DNA of 9,619 bases. Source: Desulfobacteraceae bacterium. Its GTDB lineage: Bacteria > Desulfobacterota > Desulfobacteria > Desulfobacterales > BuS5. Made by a program: the position numbers and the translations under genes. This document shows, piece by piece, positions 1 to 5,463 of this stretch (its first letter is position 1; each line of letters starts with the position of its first letter). The stretch covers positions 1 to 9,619 of the forward strand of contig DAOWMW010000034.1 of assembly GCA_030642865.1 (NCBI GenBank), given 5' to 3'. Below the pieces are notes generated by a model. That model did not search any database and was not told where the DNA came from. It was given only the letters and a program-made list of their open reading frames with translations.

Positions 1-99
1 AGTTTTCTTTAAATCAACATCCCCCTCGGTTCCATCGTTGAATTGAATATGAAGTTTATAGTCGTGAAGATAATCAGCTTTTTTTACTTGTAATAACAT
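1..99 (-). CDS. DUF2442 domain protein, N-terminal part (cut by window edge)
   Basis: The first 33 codons of a minus-strand gene that runs off the left edge of the window. The visible translation begins MLLQVKKADYLHDYKL and continues through a phenylalanine-asparagine-aspartate-glycine-threonine stretch to VDLKK. This matches the usual opening of DUF2442 proteins (a V-x-Y-L-x-x-Y-x-L segment, then F-x-D-G-T and V-D-L). The ATG is at 97-99, with an AGGA-type ribosome site about 10 bases upstream. It lies 12 bases downstream of the DUF4160 stop codon, so the two are very likely co-transcribed. DUF4160 and DUF2442 genes are often found side by side as small accessory cassettes and have been discussed as toxin-antitoxin-like pairs. 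Their biochemical function is not established, to my knowledge. The family call rests on only 33 residues plus the neighbour. Confidence 0.72.
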   Translation of the reverse strand, partial: MLLQVKKADYLHDYKLHIQFNDGTEGDVDLKKT

Positions 100-111
100 A
101 AGATTATTTTC

Positions 112-369
112 CTATTCTAACGGCTGAATTTTATTATATTCACCAGTGTTTATAATAGAATTCCAGTTACTCAATAATTCATCTATGTGCTGGCTATGCC
201 ATTCAAGAACAAGCTTTAGGGCTCGTGGTGGAAATCTCCCTTCAATGACACCTGATTTGATATCTACAGAAATTTGATATTCTCCATATTTTGCATGGAA
301 ATGTGGCGGGGAATGTTCGTTAAAATTCATAAATATTATAATTCCCAAAAAACGACTTATTTCAGGCAT
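112..369 (-). CDS. DUF4160 domain-containing protein
   Basis: A complete 85-residue protein that recognisably belongs to DUF4160. It opens with MPEISRFLGI, followed by a hydrophobic I-I-I-F strand. The family hallmark H-S-P-P-H-F-H-A-K-Y-G-E sits at about residues 19-30, then an I-S-V-D-I strand, an acidic-glycine turn (VIEGRFPPRAL) and a C-terminal helix ending in W-N-S-I. The histidine-rich H-x-P-P-H-F-H motif is intact. The length is normal for the family. ATG at 367-369 is preceded by AGGAG with 7 bases of spacing, so the start is well supported. It is the first gene of a two-gene unit with the DUF2442 gene that follows 12 bases later. The pair resembles small mobile toxin-antitoxin-like cassettes, but a toxic or antitoxic role is inference only. 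The family has no firmly assigned biochemical activity that I know of. Confidence 0.88.
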   Translation of the reverse strand: MPEISRFLGIIIFMNFNEHSPPHFHAKYGEYQISVDIKSGVIEGRFPPRALKLVLEWHSQHIDELLSNWNSIINTGEYNKIQPLE

Positions 370-403
370 AAGCTTGCTCCTGCTTGCTTCGATATTACTT
401 ATA

Positions 404-433
404 ATAATACATTATAAAAAAGAATTGTGTCAA
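404..433 (-). promoter_or_regulatory. sigma70-type promoter for the DUF4160-DUF2442 unit
   Basis: On the minus strand there is a perfect -35 box TTGACA (428-433) and, 18 bases on, a TATTAT -10 box (404-409, 5 of 6 matches to consensus). Initiation near 397 would leave a leader of about 28 bases containing the AGGAG ribosome site of the DUF4160 gene. This is the best-looking promoter in the window. It is a sequence match only. Confidence 0.6.
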
Positions 434-478
434 TGTTTTGAGGCAAAACACCTCTGGCCTTCTCAAAATAATTATCTT

Positions 479-520
479 AGGGTTCGCTCGAAAGATTTAT
501 ATGCAAAATTTTGTCATGAA
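479..520. repeat. Truncated or diverged end of the dispersed AGGGTTCGC palindromic repeat
   Basis: Positions 479-493 read agggttcgctcgaaa, identical over 15 bases to the left end of the long repeat at 9467 and close to the end of the copy at 4160. The next 25-30 bases (ttatatgcaaaattttgtca) are only loosely alignable with the interior of the long copies and include the perfect palindrome caaaattttg (504-513). No matching right end was found before 719, so this looks like a remnant. It faces the DUF4160 gene with the same end that the other copies turn toward yggS and yjbQ. Confidence 0.55.
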
Positions 521-529
521 ATAATAAAA

Positions 530-597
530 AAAGGGTAACTATTCAGCCAATATCTGTTGTAATACACTGAATCAGTATAGCTGAGCAGTTACCCTTT
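530..597 (-). repeat. Stem-loop with 18-base arms, possible terminator of the por operon
   Basis: The left arm 530-547 (aaagggtaactattcagc) is the reverse complement of the right arm 580-597 at 16 of 18 positions. The intervening 32 bases contain a nested small palindrome, ACTGA-A-TCAGT (566-576). On the minus strand the structure is followed by a run of T's and lies about 120 bases beyond the porB stop codon, so it could end por operon transcription. The loop is long for a classical terminator, so a decayed insertion-sequence or MITE-like element is equally possible. The whole stretch 370-718 has no credible gene: it holds the DUF4160 promoter, the repeat remnant at 479, this stem-loop and the palindrome at 619-664. 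Confidence 0.5.
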
Positions 598-618
598 ATT
601 AATAAATAAGATGGTACC

Positions 619-664
619 AATTCACTTGCGGCGAGCTATAATAGCTAACCGCACAAGTCGAATT
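619..664. repeat. 46-base intergenic palindrome downstream of porB
   Basis: Nested inverted arms can be read from outside inward: AATTC/GAATT, ACTTG/CAAGT, CGG/CCG and AGCTA/TAGCT around a TAA centre, with one- and two-base bulges between the blocks. No T-run follows on either strand, so it does not look like a standard terminator. It lies 54 bases past the porB stop codon and could be a REP-like element, a transcript 3'-end stabiliser or a protein-binding site. Confidence 0.5.
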
Positions 665-718
665 TTATTATGTAGCAATCTATAGCTGGCTTTTTATTAT
701 GCAGTTGATCATTGAGAT

Positions 719-1639
719 TTAAAGATTTGCTTCATATTCAGCCCGGGCTGAAATTTTTTCGCATCTTTTGTCAACCCAGTTTTGCATGTCATCTATCTGC
801 TCTTTGGTTAATTTGCTGAATCTTCCCTGGCCCTTAAGGTAATCTCCAACAGGGATACGTTTTTGCTTATCCATGTACCGCAAGCTTTTTTTCTTGATTT
901 CCAAACGTCCGTTAACCTGTTTCCAGAGGATGAAAAAGCCTGATTTAACAGCCATTGCCCCCATATCTATGGAGTTGGCTACGTCGAAACGCCATCCAGG
1001 GGCACAAGGGGTGAGGATATGGATAAATTTTGGGCCATGGATAGCTTTCGCCTCCATAAATGTATTGTAAACATCAACAGGATCTGTGGCAAGGCAGGTG
1101 GCAACATAGGGAATATCATGGGCCGCGACAATTTGCGAGATATCCTTTTTGTGCATATGCTTTCCCGTTGGAGTGGTGGTGGTCACTGTATATTTGGGAG
1201 TTGAGGAACTTCTTTGTGTTCCTGTATTCATGTAACCTTCATTGTCGTAACAGGCATAAATGAAATTTGTGTTTCGCTCAATGGCTCCGCTTAATGCCTG
1301 AATCCCAATATCAACTGTCCCCCCGTCCCCTGCCCAGGTGAGTACATTAATATCTTTTTTGCCCAGGGATTCATATCCTGCAACAACTCCGGCTGCTGCA
1401 GAGGCTCCAGCGGCAAAGGCCATGTTTATATAGGGGACAGCAGGTGATGCTTTGGGCCACAAGCCAATATATACATTTGCGCAGCATGCTGGTGACACAA
1501 CAACGGTTTTTTTTCCAAGTGCTTTTAATGCCCAGCGTAAAGCTAATACAGATGGACATCCTGCGCAGGATGAACTTCCAGCCAAAAATAATTCTGGTTT
1601 TACGCTTTCAATTTTTAATAGTTCCTTTGTAGTGATCAT
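719..1639 (-). CDS. porB: Pyruvate:ferredoxin oxidoreductase (pyruvate synthase), beta subunit
   Basis: The thiamine-pyrophosphate (TPP) and proximal iron-sulfur subunit of a four-subunit 2-oxoacid:ferredoxin oxidoreductase, expected in the cytoplasm. The protein has 306 residues from the chosen start. C-A-G-C (25-28), C53 (or C52) and C212 are the expected [4Fe-4S] ligands. A-G-D-G-G-T (103-108) followed by Y-D-N-E-x-Y-M-N-T-G (131-140) is the Mg-TPP binding region. The G-D-G-G-T and Y-M-N-T-G-x-Q-R-S wording is typical of pyruvate-specific PorB rather than 2-oxoglutarate or branched-chain homologues; substrate remains an inference. I chose ATG at 1639 because it lies 5 bases after the porA stop, behind a weak GGGAT ribosome site, and gives the usual N-terminus. 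An in-frame ATG at 1672 would overlap porA by 28 bases and add 11 residues. It is the last gene of porGDAB. Confidence 0.93.
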   Translation of the reverse strand: MITTKELLKIESVKPELFLAGSSSCAGCPSVLALRWALKALGKKTVVVSPACCANVYIGLWPKASPAVPYINMAFAAGASAAAGVVAGYESLGKKDINVLTWAGDGGTVDIGIQALSGAIERNTNFIYACYDNEGYMNTGTQRSSSTPKYTVTTTTPTGKHMHKKDISQIVAAHDIPYVATCLATDPVDVYNTFMEAKAIHGPKFIHILTPCAPGWRFDVANSIDMGAMAVKSGFFILWKQVNGRLEIKKKSLRYMDKQKRIPVGDYLKGQGRFSKLTKEQIDDMQNWVDKRCEKISARAEYEANL

Positions 1640-1644
1640 ACTTT

Positions 1645-2892
1645 TTAGATCCCGGTTTTTAGCCCCATCCACACCGTACCGTGCTGGCAGGTTTCGTCTG
1701 TGGGATATTCATTGTTGTTTTTAATATACAGAAGTTTTTCAAAGAGTCCTATCTGGTCATCAACAGAGACATTTCTTCCGCCGATGCCCCATATACATGG
1801 GAGAACGTCTATTCTATTTTTTGTATGATTTAATAATGACATGACTTCTGTGGAAATGGGACCCCCTGTGGGATTCCCGAATGCGGTTCCCTGATCTACT
1901 ACCCCAATTACTTTGATCCCTGAATTGAAAAGCTCTATGAGTTCTTCATTGGGAAAGGGACGAATATATCTTAGTTTGAACAAGCCGACTTTATTACCCT
2001 GGTCACGCAATTTGTCAACCGCATCTTTACTCTGTTCCGCCAGTCCTCCGTAGGATATTAGAATAACCTCAGCGTCATCACACATATACTTTTCCACCAG
2101 TCCTCCGTAGTCTCTGCCGAAGCTCTGGTTGAACAAATTTATTGTATCATGTATGTTTTTTTTCGATTTCACCATGGAATCATGGATCATAAAACGAAAA
2201 TCAAGGTATTCCTGCTCCGGCATAACCAGATTACCAAAGGTTACTGGTTTGTCAGGATTGAGGTTAAGGTGGCCCCATCCATCTTCAGGGAGTATCGGGA
2301 GAAATTTATTGATACGCTGCTGTTCGGGAATGGAGACAGGCTTGCTTGTGTGACTTTGGGAAAAGCCACTGTAAACCACAAAATACGGCAGGCTTACTTC
2401 AGGATTTTCAGCAATTTTATAAGCCATTAGTATGGAGTCAAATATCTCCTGATGGGTAGAGGCAAACTGAATAATCCATCCGCAATCACGAATAGAGAGA
2501 ATATCAGTATAGTCTGCCCATATATTCCATGGAGGGGCTATACCCCGGCTGGCGATGGTGGTTACAATGGGAAGCCTTGATGAAGAGACCCAATGGAGCA
2601 TTTCTGCCATATAGAGAAGCCCCTGTCCGGATGTGGCAGAAAATGATCTTGCCCCCGTCATGGAGCTCCCTACGAGTGCCGCCATAACTGAATGCTCAGA
2701 CTCAACACGGATATATTTCGCATCAAGTTCTTTATTATCAACGAAATCGGACAGTTTTTCCACAACAGTGGTCTGCGGTGTAATCGGGTACGCGCTGATC
2801 ACATTAACATTGGAGCATTTAGCACCCCATGCCGCAGCATAATTGCCAGACATGATTAATATATTTTCTTTTTCCTGTTCTGTTTTCATCAT
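1645..2892 (-). CDS. porA: Pyruvate:ferredoxin oxidoreductase, alpha subunit
   Basis: The catalytic alpha subunit (415 residues, normal for PorA), which together with PorB forms the active site that decarboxylates pyruvate and transfers acetyl to CoA. The N-terminal pyrimidine-binding domain shows Y-P-I-T-P-Q-T at 35-41 and R-V-E-S-E-H-S at about 62-68, whose glutamates include the one expected to activate TPP. The S-A-T-S-G-Q-G-L motif is at about 85-92, and S-R-G-I-A-P-P-W-N-I-W at about 115-125 carries the substrate-site arginine of this family. The C-terminal half holds the transketolase-C-like domain (YGGLAEQSKDAV, LRYIRPFP, VVDQGTAFGNPTGG). It starts 17 bases after the porD stop. No strong ribosome site lies close to the ATG-ATG pair at 2887-2892; the nearest purine run (AAGGAA) is in the end of porD, which suggests coupling to porD translation. 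The second ATG is an equally good start. Confidence 0.94.
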   Translation of the reverse strand: MMKTEQEKENILIMSGNYAAAWGAKCSNVNVISAYPITPQTTVVEKLSDFVDNKELDAKYIRVESEHSVMAALVGSSMTGARSFSATSGQGLLYMAEMLHWVSSSRLPIVTTIASRGIAPPWNIWADYTDILSIRDCGWIIQFASTHQEIFDSILMAYKIAENPEVSLPYFVVYSGFSQSHTSKPVSIPEQQRINKFLPILPEDGWGHLNLNPDKPVTFGNLVMPEQEYLDFRFMIHDSMVKSKKNIHDTINLFNQSFGRDYGGLVEKYMCDDAEVILISYGGLAEQSKDAVDKLRDQGNKVGLFKLRYIRPFPNEELIELFNSGIKVIGVVDQGTAFGNPTGGPISTEVMSLLNHTKNRIDVLPCIWGIGGRNVSVDDQIGLFEKLLYIKNNNEYPTDETCQHGTVWMGLKTGI

Positions 2893-2909
2893 TAATAGTC
2901 TTTTTTTTA

Positions 2910-3221
2910 TTATTCCTTTTCTTTAACCATTTCTATTGCTTTTTTGGGACAGATTGAAGCACAGATCCCGCAGCCTTTACAAAACATATAATCTATTTCC
3001 GGGAGAGTACCCTCTTTGTAGGATATAACCCCGTCAGGGCAATAGAGATAACACATGCCGCATTTATTGCATGCTTCTGCATTGATTTCAGGTTTAAATG
3101 TTCGCCATTCGCCTGTTGCACCAATGCTGCCAAGCTGGGGATAAGAGACTGGCACGTGGGGCAGCTCCTTCCAGGATTTGTACGGCTGCTGCGCTGCAGG
3201 CTGTTTGTCTGATGTTTTCAT
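2910..3221 (-). CDS. porD: Pyruvate:ferredoxin oxidoreductase, delta subunit (2[4Fe-4S] ferredoxin)
   Basis: A 103-residue ferredoxin-type subunit that carries electrons from the PorAB active site to external ferredoxin. Two complete cluster motifs are visible: C51-x2-C54-x2-C57-x3-C61-P and C81-x2-C84-x2-C87-x3-C91-P, with the usual cross-ligand arrangement. The stretch before them, G-S-I-G-A-T-G-E-W-R-T-F-K-P at about 31-44, is the characteristic PorD lead-in and distinguishes it from a free ferredoxin. ATG at 3219-3221 is preceded by AAGGA about 10 bases upstream. It sits between porG (95-base gap, the largest within the operon) and porA (17-base gap). All eight cysteines are intact, so nothing suggests loss of function. 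Confidence 0.95.
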   Translation of the reverse strand: MKTSDKQPAAQQPYKSWKELPHVPVSYPQLGSIGATGEWRTFKPEINAEACNKCGMCYLYCPDGVISYKEGTLPEIDYMFCKGCGICASICPKKAIEMVKEKE

Positions 3222-3316
3222 TTTTTGTAAATCCTTTTAAATATAAACAAAATAGATCCTGATACATGGTATAGCGTTTAAAAAAAATATTGTAAAGTGT
3301 CTGTAGCATATGGAGT

Positions 3317-3904
3317 TTAATTGACCTTTATTGTTTTATCAAATGCCATATGTATTGATTTTATATTCTTTTCGGCTTTTTCGCTCCATTTGTTTTGCAG
3401 GCTTTTTTCAATGGATTCCATTGATACCAGCCCTGTTAGTTTTGAAAAAGCACCAAGGATCGGCACATTAACGAGGGGTAATCCTTCTAATGTTAAACCT
3501 AGATTCATTGCTATACTGGTTCCTGGAAATGTGTATATTTCTATTTCATCAGAAAGTGGAGTTTCTTTATTTAATTTTTTGGTATTCACTAATACCTTGC
3601 AGTTTTTTCGGGGAATAGCATTTATTATCGGCGGTAATTTCAGCATTGCTTCATCAAATACAAGTACCACATCCGGTTTGGTAACCGCTGAAACTGTTCG
3701 TATAATATTTTGTGAAATAATCAAAAATGCTCTGATGGGTGCTCCGCGCCGTTCTGCTCCTATCTGGGGGATTGACATAACATCTTTGTACCCTTCAATG
3801 TATGCAGCTTCTGCAAGGATCTGGCATGATGTGATTCCCCCCTGTCCTCCTCTGCTGAAAAAAGTAATTTCACTCTTTGCCGGTTTTGTGCTGCCGGTTG
3901 TCAT
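3317..3904 (-). CDS. porG: Pyruvate:ferredoxin oxidoreductase, gamma subunit
   Basis: The gamma subunit (195 residues, normal for PorG), which corresponds to the domain III/CoA-binding region of the fused enzyme. The glycine-rich loop reads S-R-G-G-Q-G-G at 17-23, where the family usually has G-R-G-G-Q-G. It is followed by S-I-P-Q-I-G-A-E-R-R-G-A-P-I at about 44-57 and V-L-V-F-D-E-A-M-L in the middle, all typical of this family. ATG at 3902-3904 has AGGAG with 7 bases of spacing, a strong ribosome site. It is the first gene of the porGDAB operon. Its upstream region (3905-4001) includes an unbroken T8A8 tract (3932-3947), and the large palindromic repeat lies beyond that. No convincing -35/-10 pair was seen. 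The gamma-delta-alpha-beta order is a common one for this enzyme. Confidence 0.94.
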   Translation of the reverse strand: MTTGSTKPAKSEITFFSRGGQGGITSCQILAEAAYIEGYKDVMSIPQIGAERRGAPIRAFLIISQNIIRTVSAVTKPDVVLVFDEAMLKLPPIINAIPRKNCKVLVNTKKLNKETPLSDEIEIYTFPGTSIAMNLGLTLEGLPLVNVPILGAFSKLTGLVSMESIEKSLQNKWSEKAEKNIKSIHMAFDKTIKVN

Positions 3905-4001
3905 CTGGTTTCTCCTGAAATAAATTGTAGCTTTTTTTTAAAAAAAACGGGGTTGGTTCTAAATTTGGCCATCAGATGTCAGGACTGAGCCATGGACCTT
4001 A

Positions 4002-4160
4002 AGGGCTCGCCCAAAAATAACTTAACATTTTAAGCGCCGATGCATCCCGCCTGACTGCGTTACAAAAGTGCAGGAATATCCTGATATTACTGCACTTTTG
4101 TGCCTTGCCATGAGGGCGCCTCAACACTTAAAATTGCCAATTTATTTTTGTGCGAACCCT
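4002..4160. repeat. 159-bp palindromic repeat, copy A (complete)
   Basis: The two ends are inverted repeats: 4002-4020 (agggctcgcccaaaaataa) matches the reverse complement of 4142-4160 at 17 of 19 positions. The centre holds a long hairpin, 4062-4101: a perfect 12-bp stem (ACAAAAGTGCAG/CTGCACTTTTGT), one mismatch, then AATATC/GATATT around a two-base tip. The element has a close inverted copy at 9467-9619. It has no coding capacity. It fills most of the gap between the divergent porG and yggS genes; the remainder (3905-4001 and 4161-4177) holds the porG ribosome site and the T8A8 tract. A MITE- or REP-like mobile palindrome is the likeliest class; I cannot name a known family. Confidence 0.88.
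4105..4133 (+). promoter_or_regulatory. Possible outward promoter in repeat copy A, toward yggS
   Basis: TTGCCA (4105-4110), a 17-base spacer and TTAAAA (4128-4133) read toward yggS. The -10 box is poor (3 of 6 matches). The reason to record it is that the inverted repeat copy at 9467 has the same arrangement (TTGTCA, 17 bases, TTAAAA) reading toward yjbQ. The matched spacing may simply reflect repeat identity. Confidence 0.25.
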
Positions 4161-4189
4161 GAGGGAAAAATCTGTTTTTGATAATAGTG

Positions 4190-4885
4190 ATGGCTATGAA
4201 CTTGATTAACAAAATTAATAATGTAAAAAGCCGAATTAAAAAAACTGCTGCTTCATGCGGAAGGGGTCATGAATCAATCCACCTTGTGGTTGTGAGTAAA
4301 ACAAAATCTGCCCAAATGGTGGAAGAGGCGATAAATGCGGGGGCAAAAGATCTTGGCGAAAATTATATTCAGGAGGCCGACAAAAAAATAAAGGCCCTTT
4401 CCCAATATCCTGTTTCATGGCATTTCATCGGCCATCTTCAAAAAAACAAGGCAAAATATGCTGTAAAGCTCTTTGATCTGATCCATACAGTGGATAAGAT
4501 AAAACTTGCGCTGGAGCTTGATAAACACGCAAAAAAAACAGGTAAAATTCAGAACATTTTAATTCAGGTAAATATAGGGAAAGAGACTTTAAAATCGGGT
4601 GTGGATGAAAAAGATGCTGAAAATCTTATTAAAGAGATAAGCCATCTGCGTAATTTATCGATAAAAGGATTGATGGCCATCCCCCCTTACTTTGATGATC
4701 CTGAAAAAACAAGACCATATTTCAAGGCTCTTTTTGATTTAAAAACCCTGATCAACAAAAAAACCATACCCAATGTCTTTCTCAGCGAACTTTCCATGGG
4801 AATGACAAACGATTATACAATTGCAGTGGAAGAAGGTTCAACACTTGTCAGGGTAGGAACTGCTATTTTTGGAAAAAGAGATTGA
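4190..4885 (+). CDS. yggS: YggS/PLPBP family pyridoxal-phosphate homeostasis protein
   Basis: A single-domain alanine-racemase-N fold protein (YggS/ProSC/PLPBP) that binds PLP and buffers vitamin B6 and amino-acid pools; it is not known to be a true enzyme. The PLP-binding lysine lies in V-V-V-S-K-T-K (K37 from the chosen start), matching E. coli K36. Other family motifs are L-G-E-N-Y-I-Q-E, W-H-F-I-G-H-L-Q-x-N-K, the H-T-V-D segment, I-K-G-L-M-A-I-P-P, L-S-M-G-M-T-N-D-Y and V-R-V-G-T-A-I-F-G at the end. Length is about 231 residues, normal. Three in-frame starts compete: TTG 4178 (12 bases after a GAGGG site), ATG 4190 and ATG 4196. I chose 4190 because the N-terminal length then matches E. 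coli. It overlaps queH by four bases, so the two are co-translated. The repeat ends only 17-29 bases upstream. Confidence 0.93.
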   Translation: MAMNLINKINNVKSRIKKTAASCGRGHESIHLVVVSKTKSAQMVEEAINAGAKDLGENYIQEADKKIKALSQYPVSWHFIGHLQKNKAKYAVKLFDLIHTVDKIKLALELDKHAKKTGKIQNILIQVNIGKETLKSGVDEKDAENLIKEISHLRNLSIKGLMAIPPYFDDPEKTRPYFKALFDLKTLINKKTIPNVFLSELSMGMTNDYTIAVEEGSTLVRVGTAIFGKRD

Positions 4886-5412
4886 AAATTCTCCTTCACA
4901 TATGTTGCGCCGGATGCTCCATATATCCAATAAAAATCCTCAGAAAAAGAGATTTTAATGTAACCGGTTTTTTTTATAATCATAACATCCACCCTTATAC
5001 AGAATGTTTAAAAAGGAAAAAAACCCTGGAGGATTATGCAAAAATAATAGATCTGCGTGTTATATGGCAAAAGGGATACAACCTTGAACAGTTTCTGCAA
5101 AGTGTGGTCTTCAGGGAAGCTGACAGGTGCACATACTGCTACCATGACAGGCTTAAGGCGGCTGCTCATATTGCAAAACGCGGCAAATTTGATTTTTTTA
5201 CATCAACCCTTTTATACAGTAAATTTCAAAACCATGAAAAAATAAAAGAGATAGGCATATCCATGGGGAAATCTGTGGGAGTCCCCTTTTTTTACAACGA
5301 TTTCAGGAATGGATGGAAAGAGGGTATTAAAGAATCAAAAGAGCTGAATTTATACAGGCAACAATACTGTGGCTGTATTTTTAGCGAAAAAGAAAGATTT
5401 TACAAAGAATAA
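4882..5412 (+). CDS. queH: Epoxyqueuosine reductase QueH (DUF208 family)
   Basis: QueH performs the last step of queuosine tRNA-modification synthesis, reducing epoxyqueuosine to queuosine; it is an iron-sulfur enzyme unrelated to the cobalamin-dependent QueG. The protein has 176 residues, normal length. Visible motifs: L-L-H-I-C-C-A-G-C (4-12; the usual wording is C-C-A-P-C), F-Y-N-x-N-I-H-P-Y (31-39), R-C-T-Y-C-Y-x-x-R-L (82-91), T-S-T-L-L-Y-S-K-F-Q-N-H-E (107-119), D-F-R-N-G-W-K-E-G-I (140-149) and Y-R-Q-Q-Y-C-G-C-I-F-S-E (158-169). Cysteines 8, 9, 12, 83, 86, 163 and 165 provide the expected metal ligands. The start is TTG, overlapping the yggS TGA as TTGA, with a GGAAAAAGAG purine run as ribosome site inside yggS. 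It converges with uvrA, 46 bases away. Confidence 0.95.
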   Translation: MKILLHICCAGCSIYPIKILRKRDFNVTGFFYNHNIHPYTECLKRKKTLEDYAKIIDLRVIWQKGYNLEQFLQSVVFREADRCTYCYHDRLKAAAHIAKRGKFDFFTSTLLYSKFQNHEKIKEIGISMGKSVGVPFFYNDFRNGWKEGIKESKELNLYRQQYCGCIFSEKERFYKE

Positions 5413-5463
5413 ACAGGTAATTTATCAAGGATTCCCTATGTTTTTTTTTCGTTCCTGTTTATT
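5408..5463. terminator. Convergent inverted repeat between queH and uvrA, possible bidirectional terminator
   Basis: AATAAACAGG (5408-5417) and CCTGTTTATT (5454-5463) are perfect 10-base inverted arms. The queH TAA (5410-5412) and the uvrA TAA (5459-5461 on the other strand) each lie inside an arm, so both genes end with the same TAAACAGG string. A T9 run (5441-5449) lies inside the loop on the plus strand, not after the stem, so this is not a textbook intrinsic terminator. A weak hairpin just before the T9 run (AGG/CCT around ATTC) might serve queH instead. Confidence 0.4.

Noticed and set aside
1640..1672. A 28-base overlap of porB with porA from an ATG at 1672
   Set aside because: The internal ATG at 1639 lies 5 bases after the porA stop and gives the usual PorB N-terminus, so the overlap is probably not real.
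3094..3309. A 71-codon minus-strand frame overlapping the start of porD
   Set aside because: It runs out of frame through the conserved N-terminus of PorD and has no domain; it is a shadow plus the 95-base porG-porD gap.
3321..3923. A 200-codon plus-strand open frame directly opposite porG, with a hydrophobic start
   Set aside because: It is almost exactly antisense to porG, which has clear family motifs and a strong ribosome site. The antisense frame has no recognisable domain; the hydrophobic look follows from antisense reading of charged codons.
3924..3929. TACAAT on the minus strand upstream of porG as a -10 box
   Set aside because: No -35 box is found at 16-19 bases, and transcription would start at or within the ribosome site, leaving no leader.
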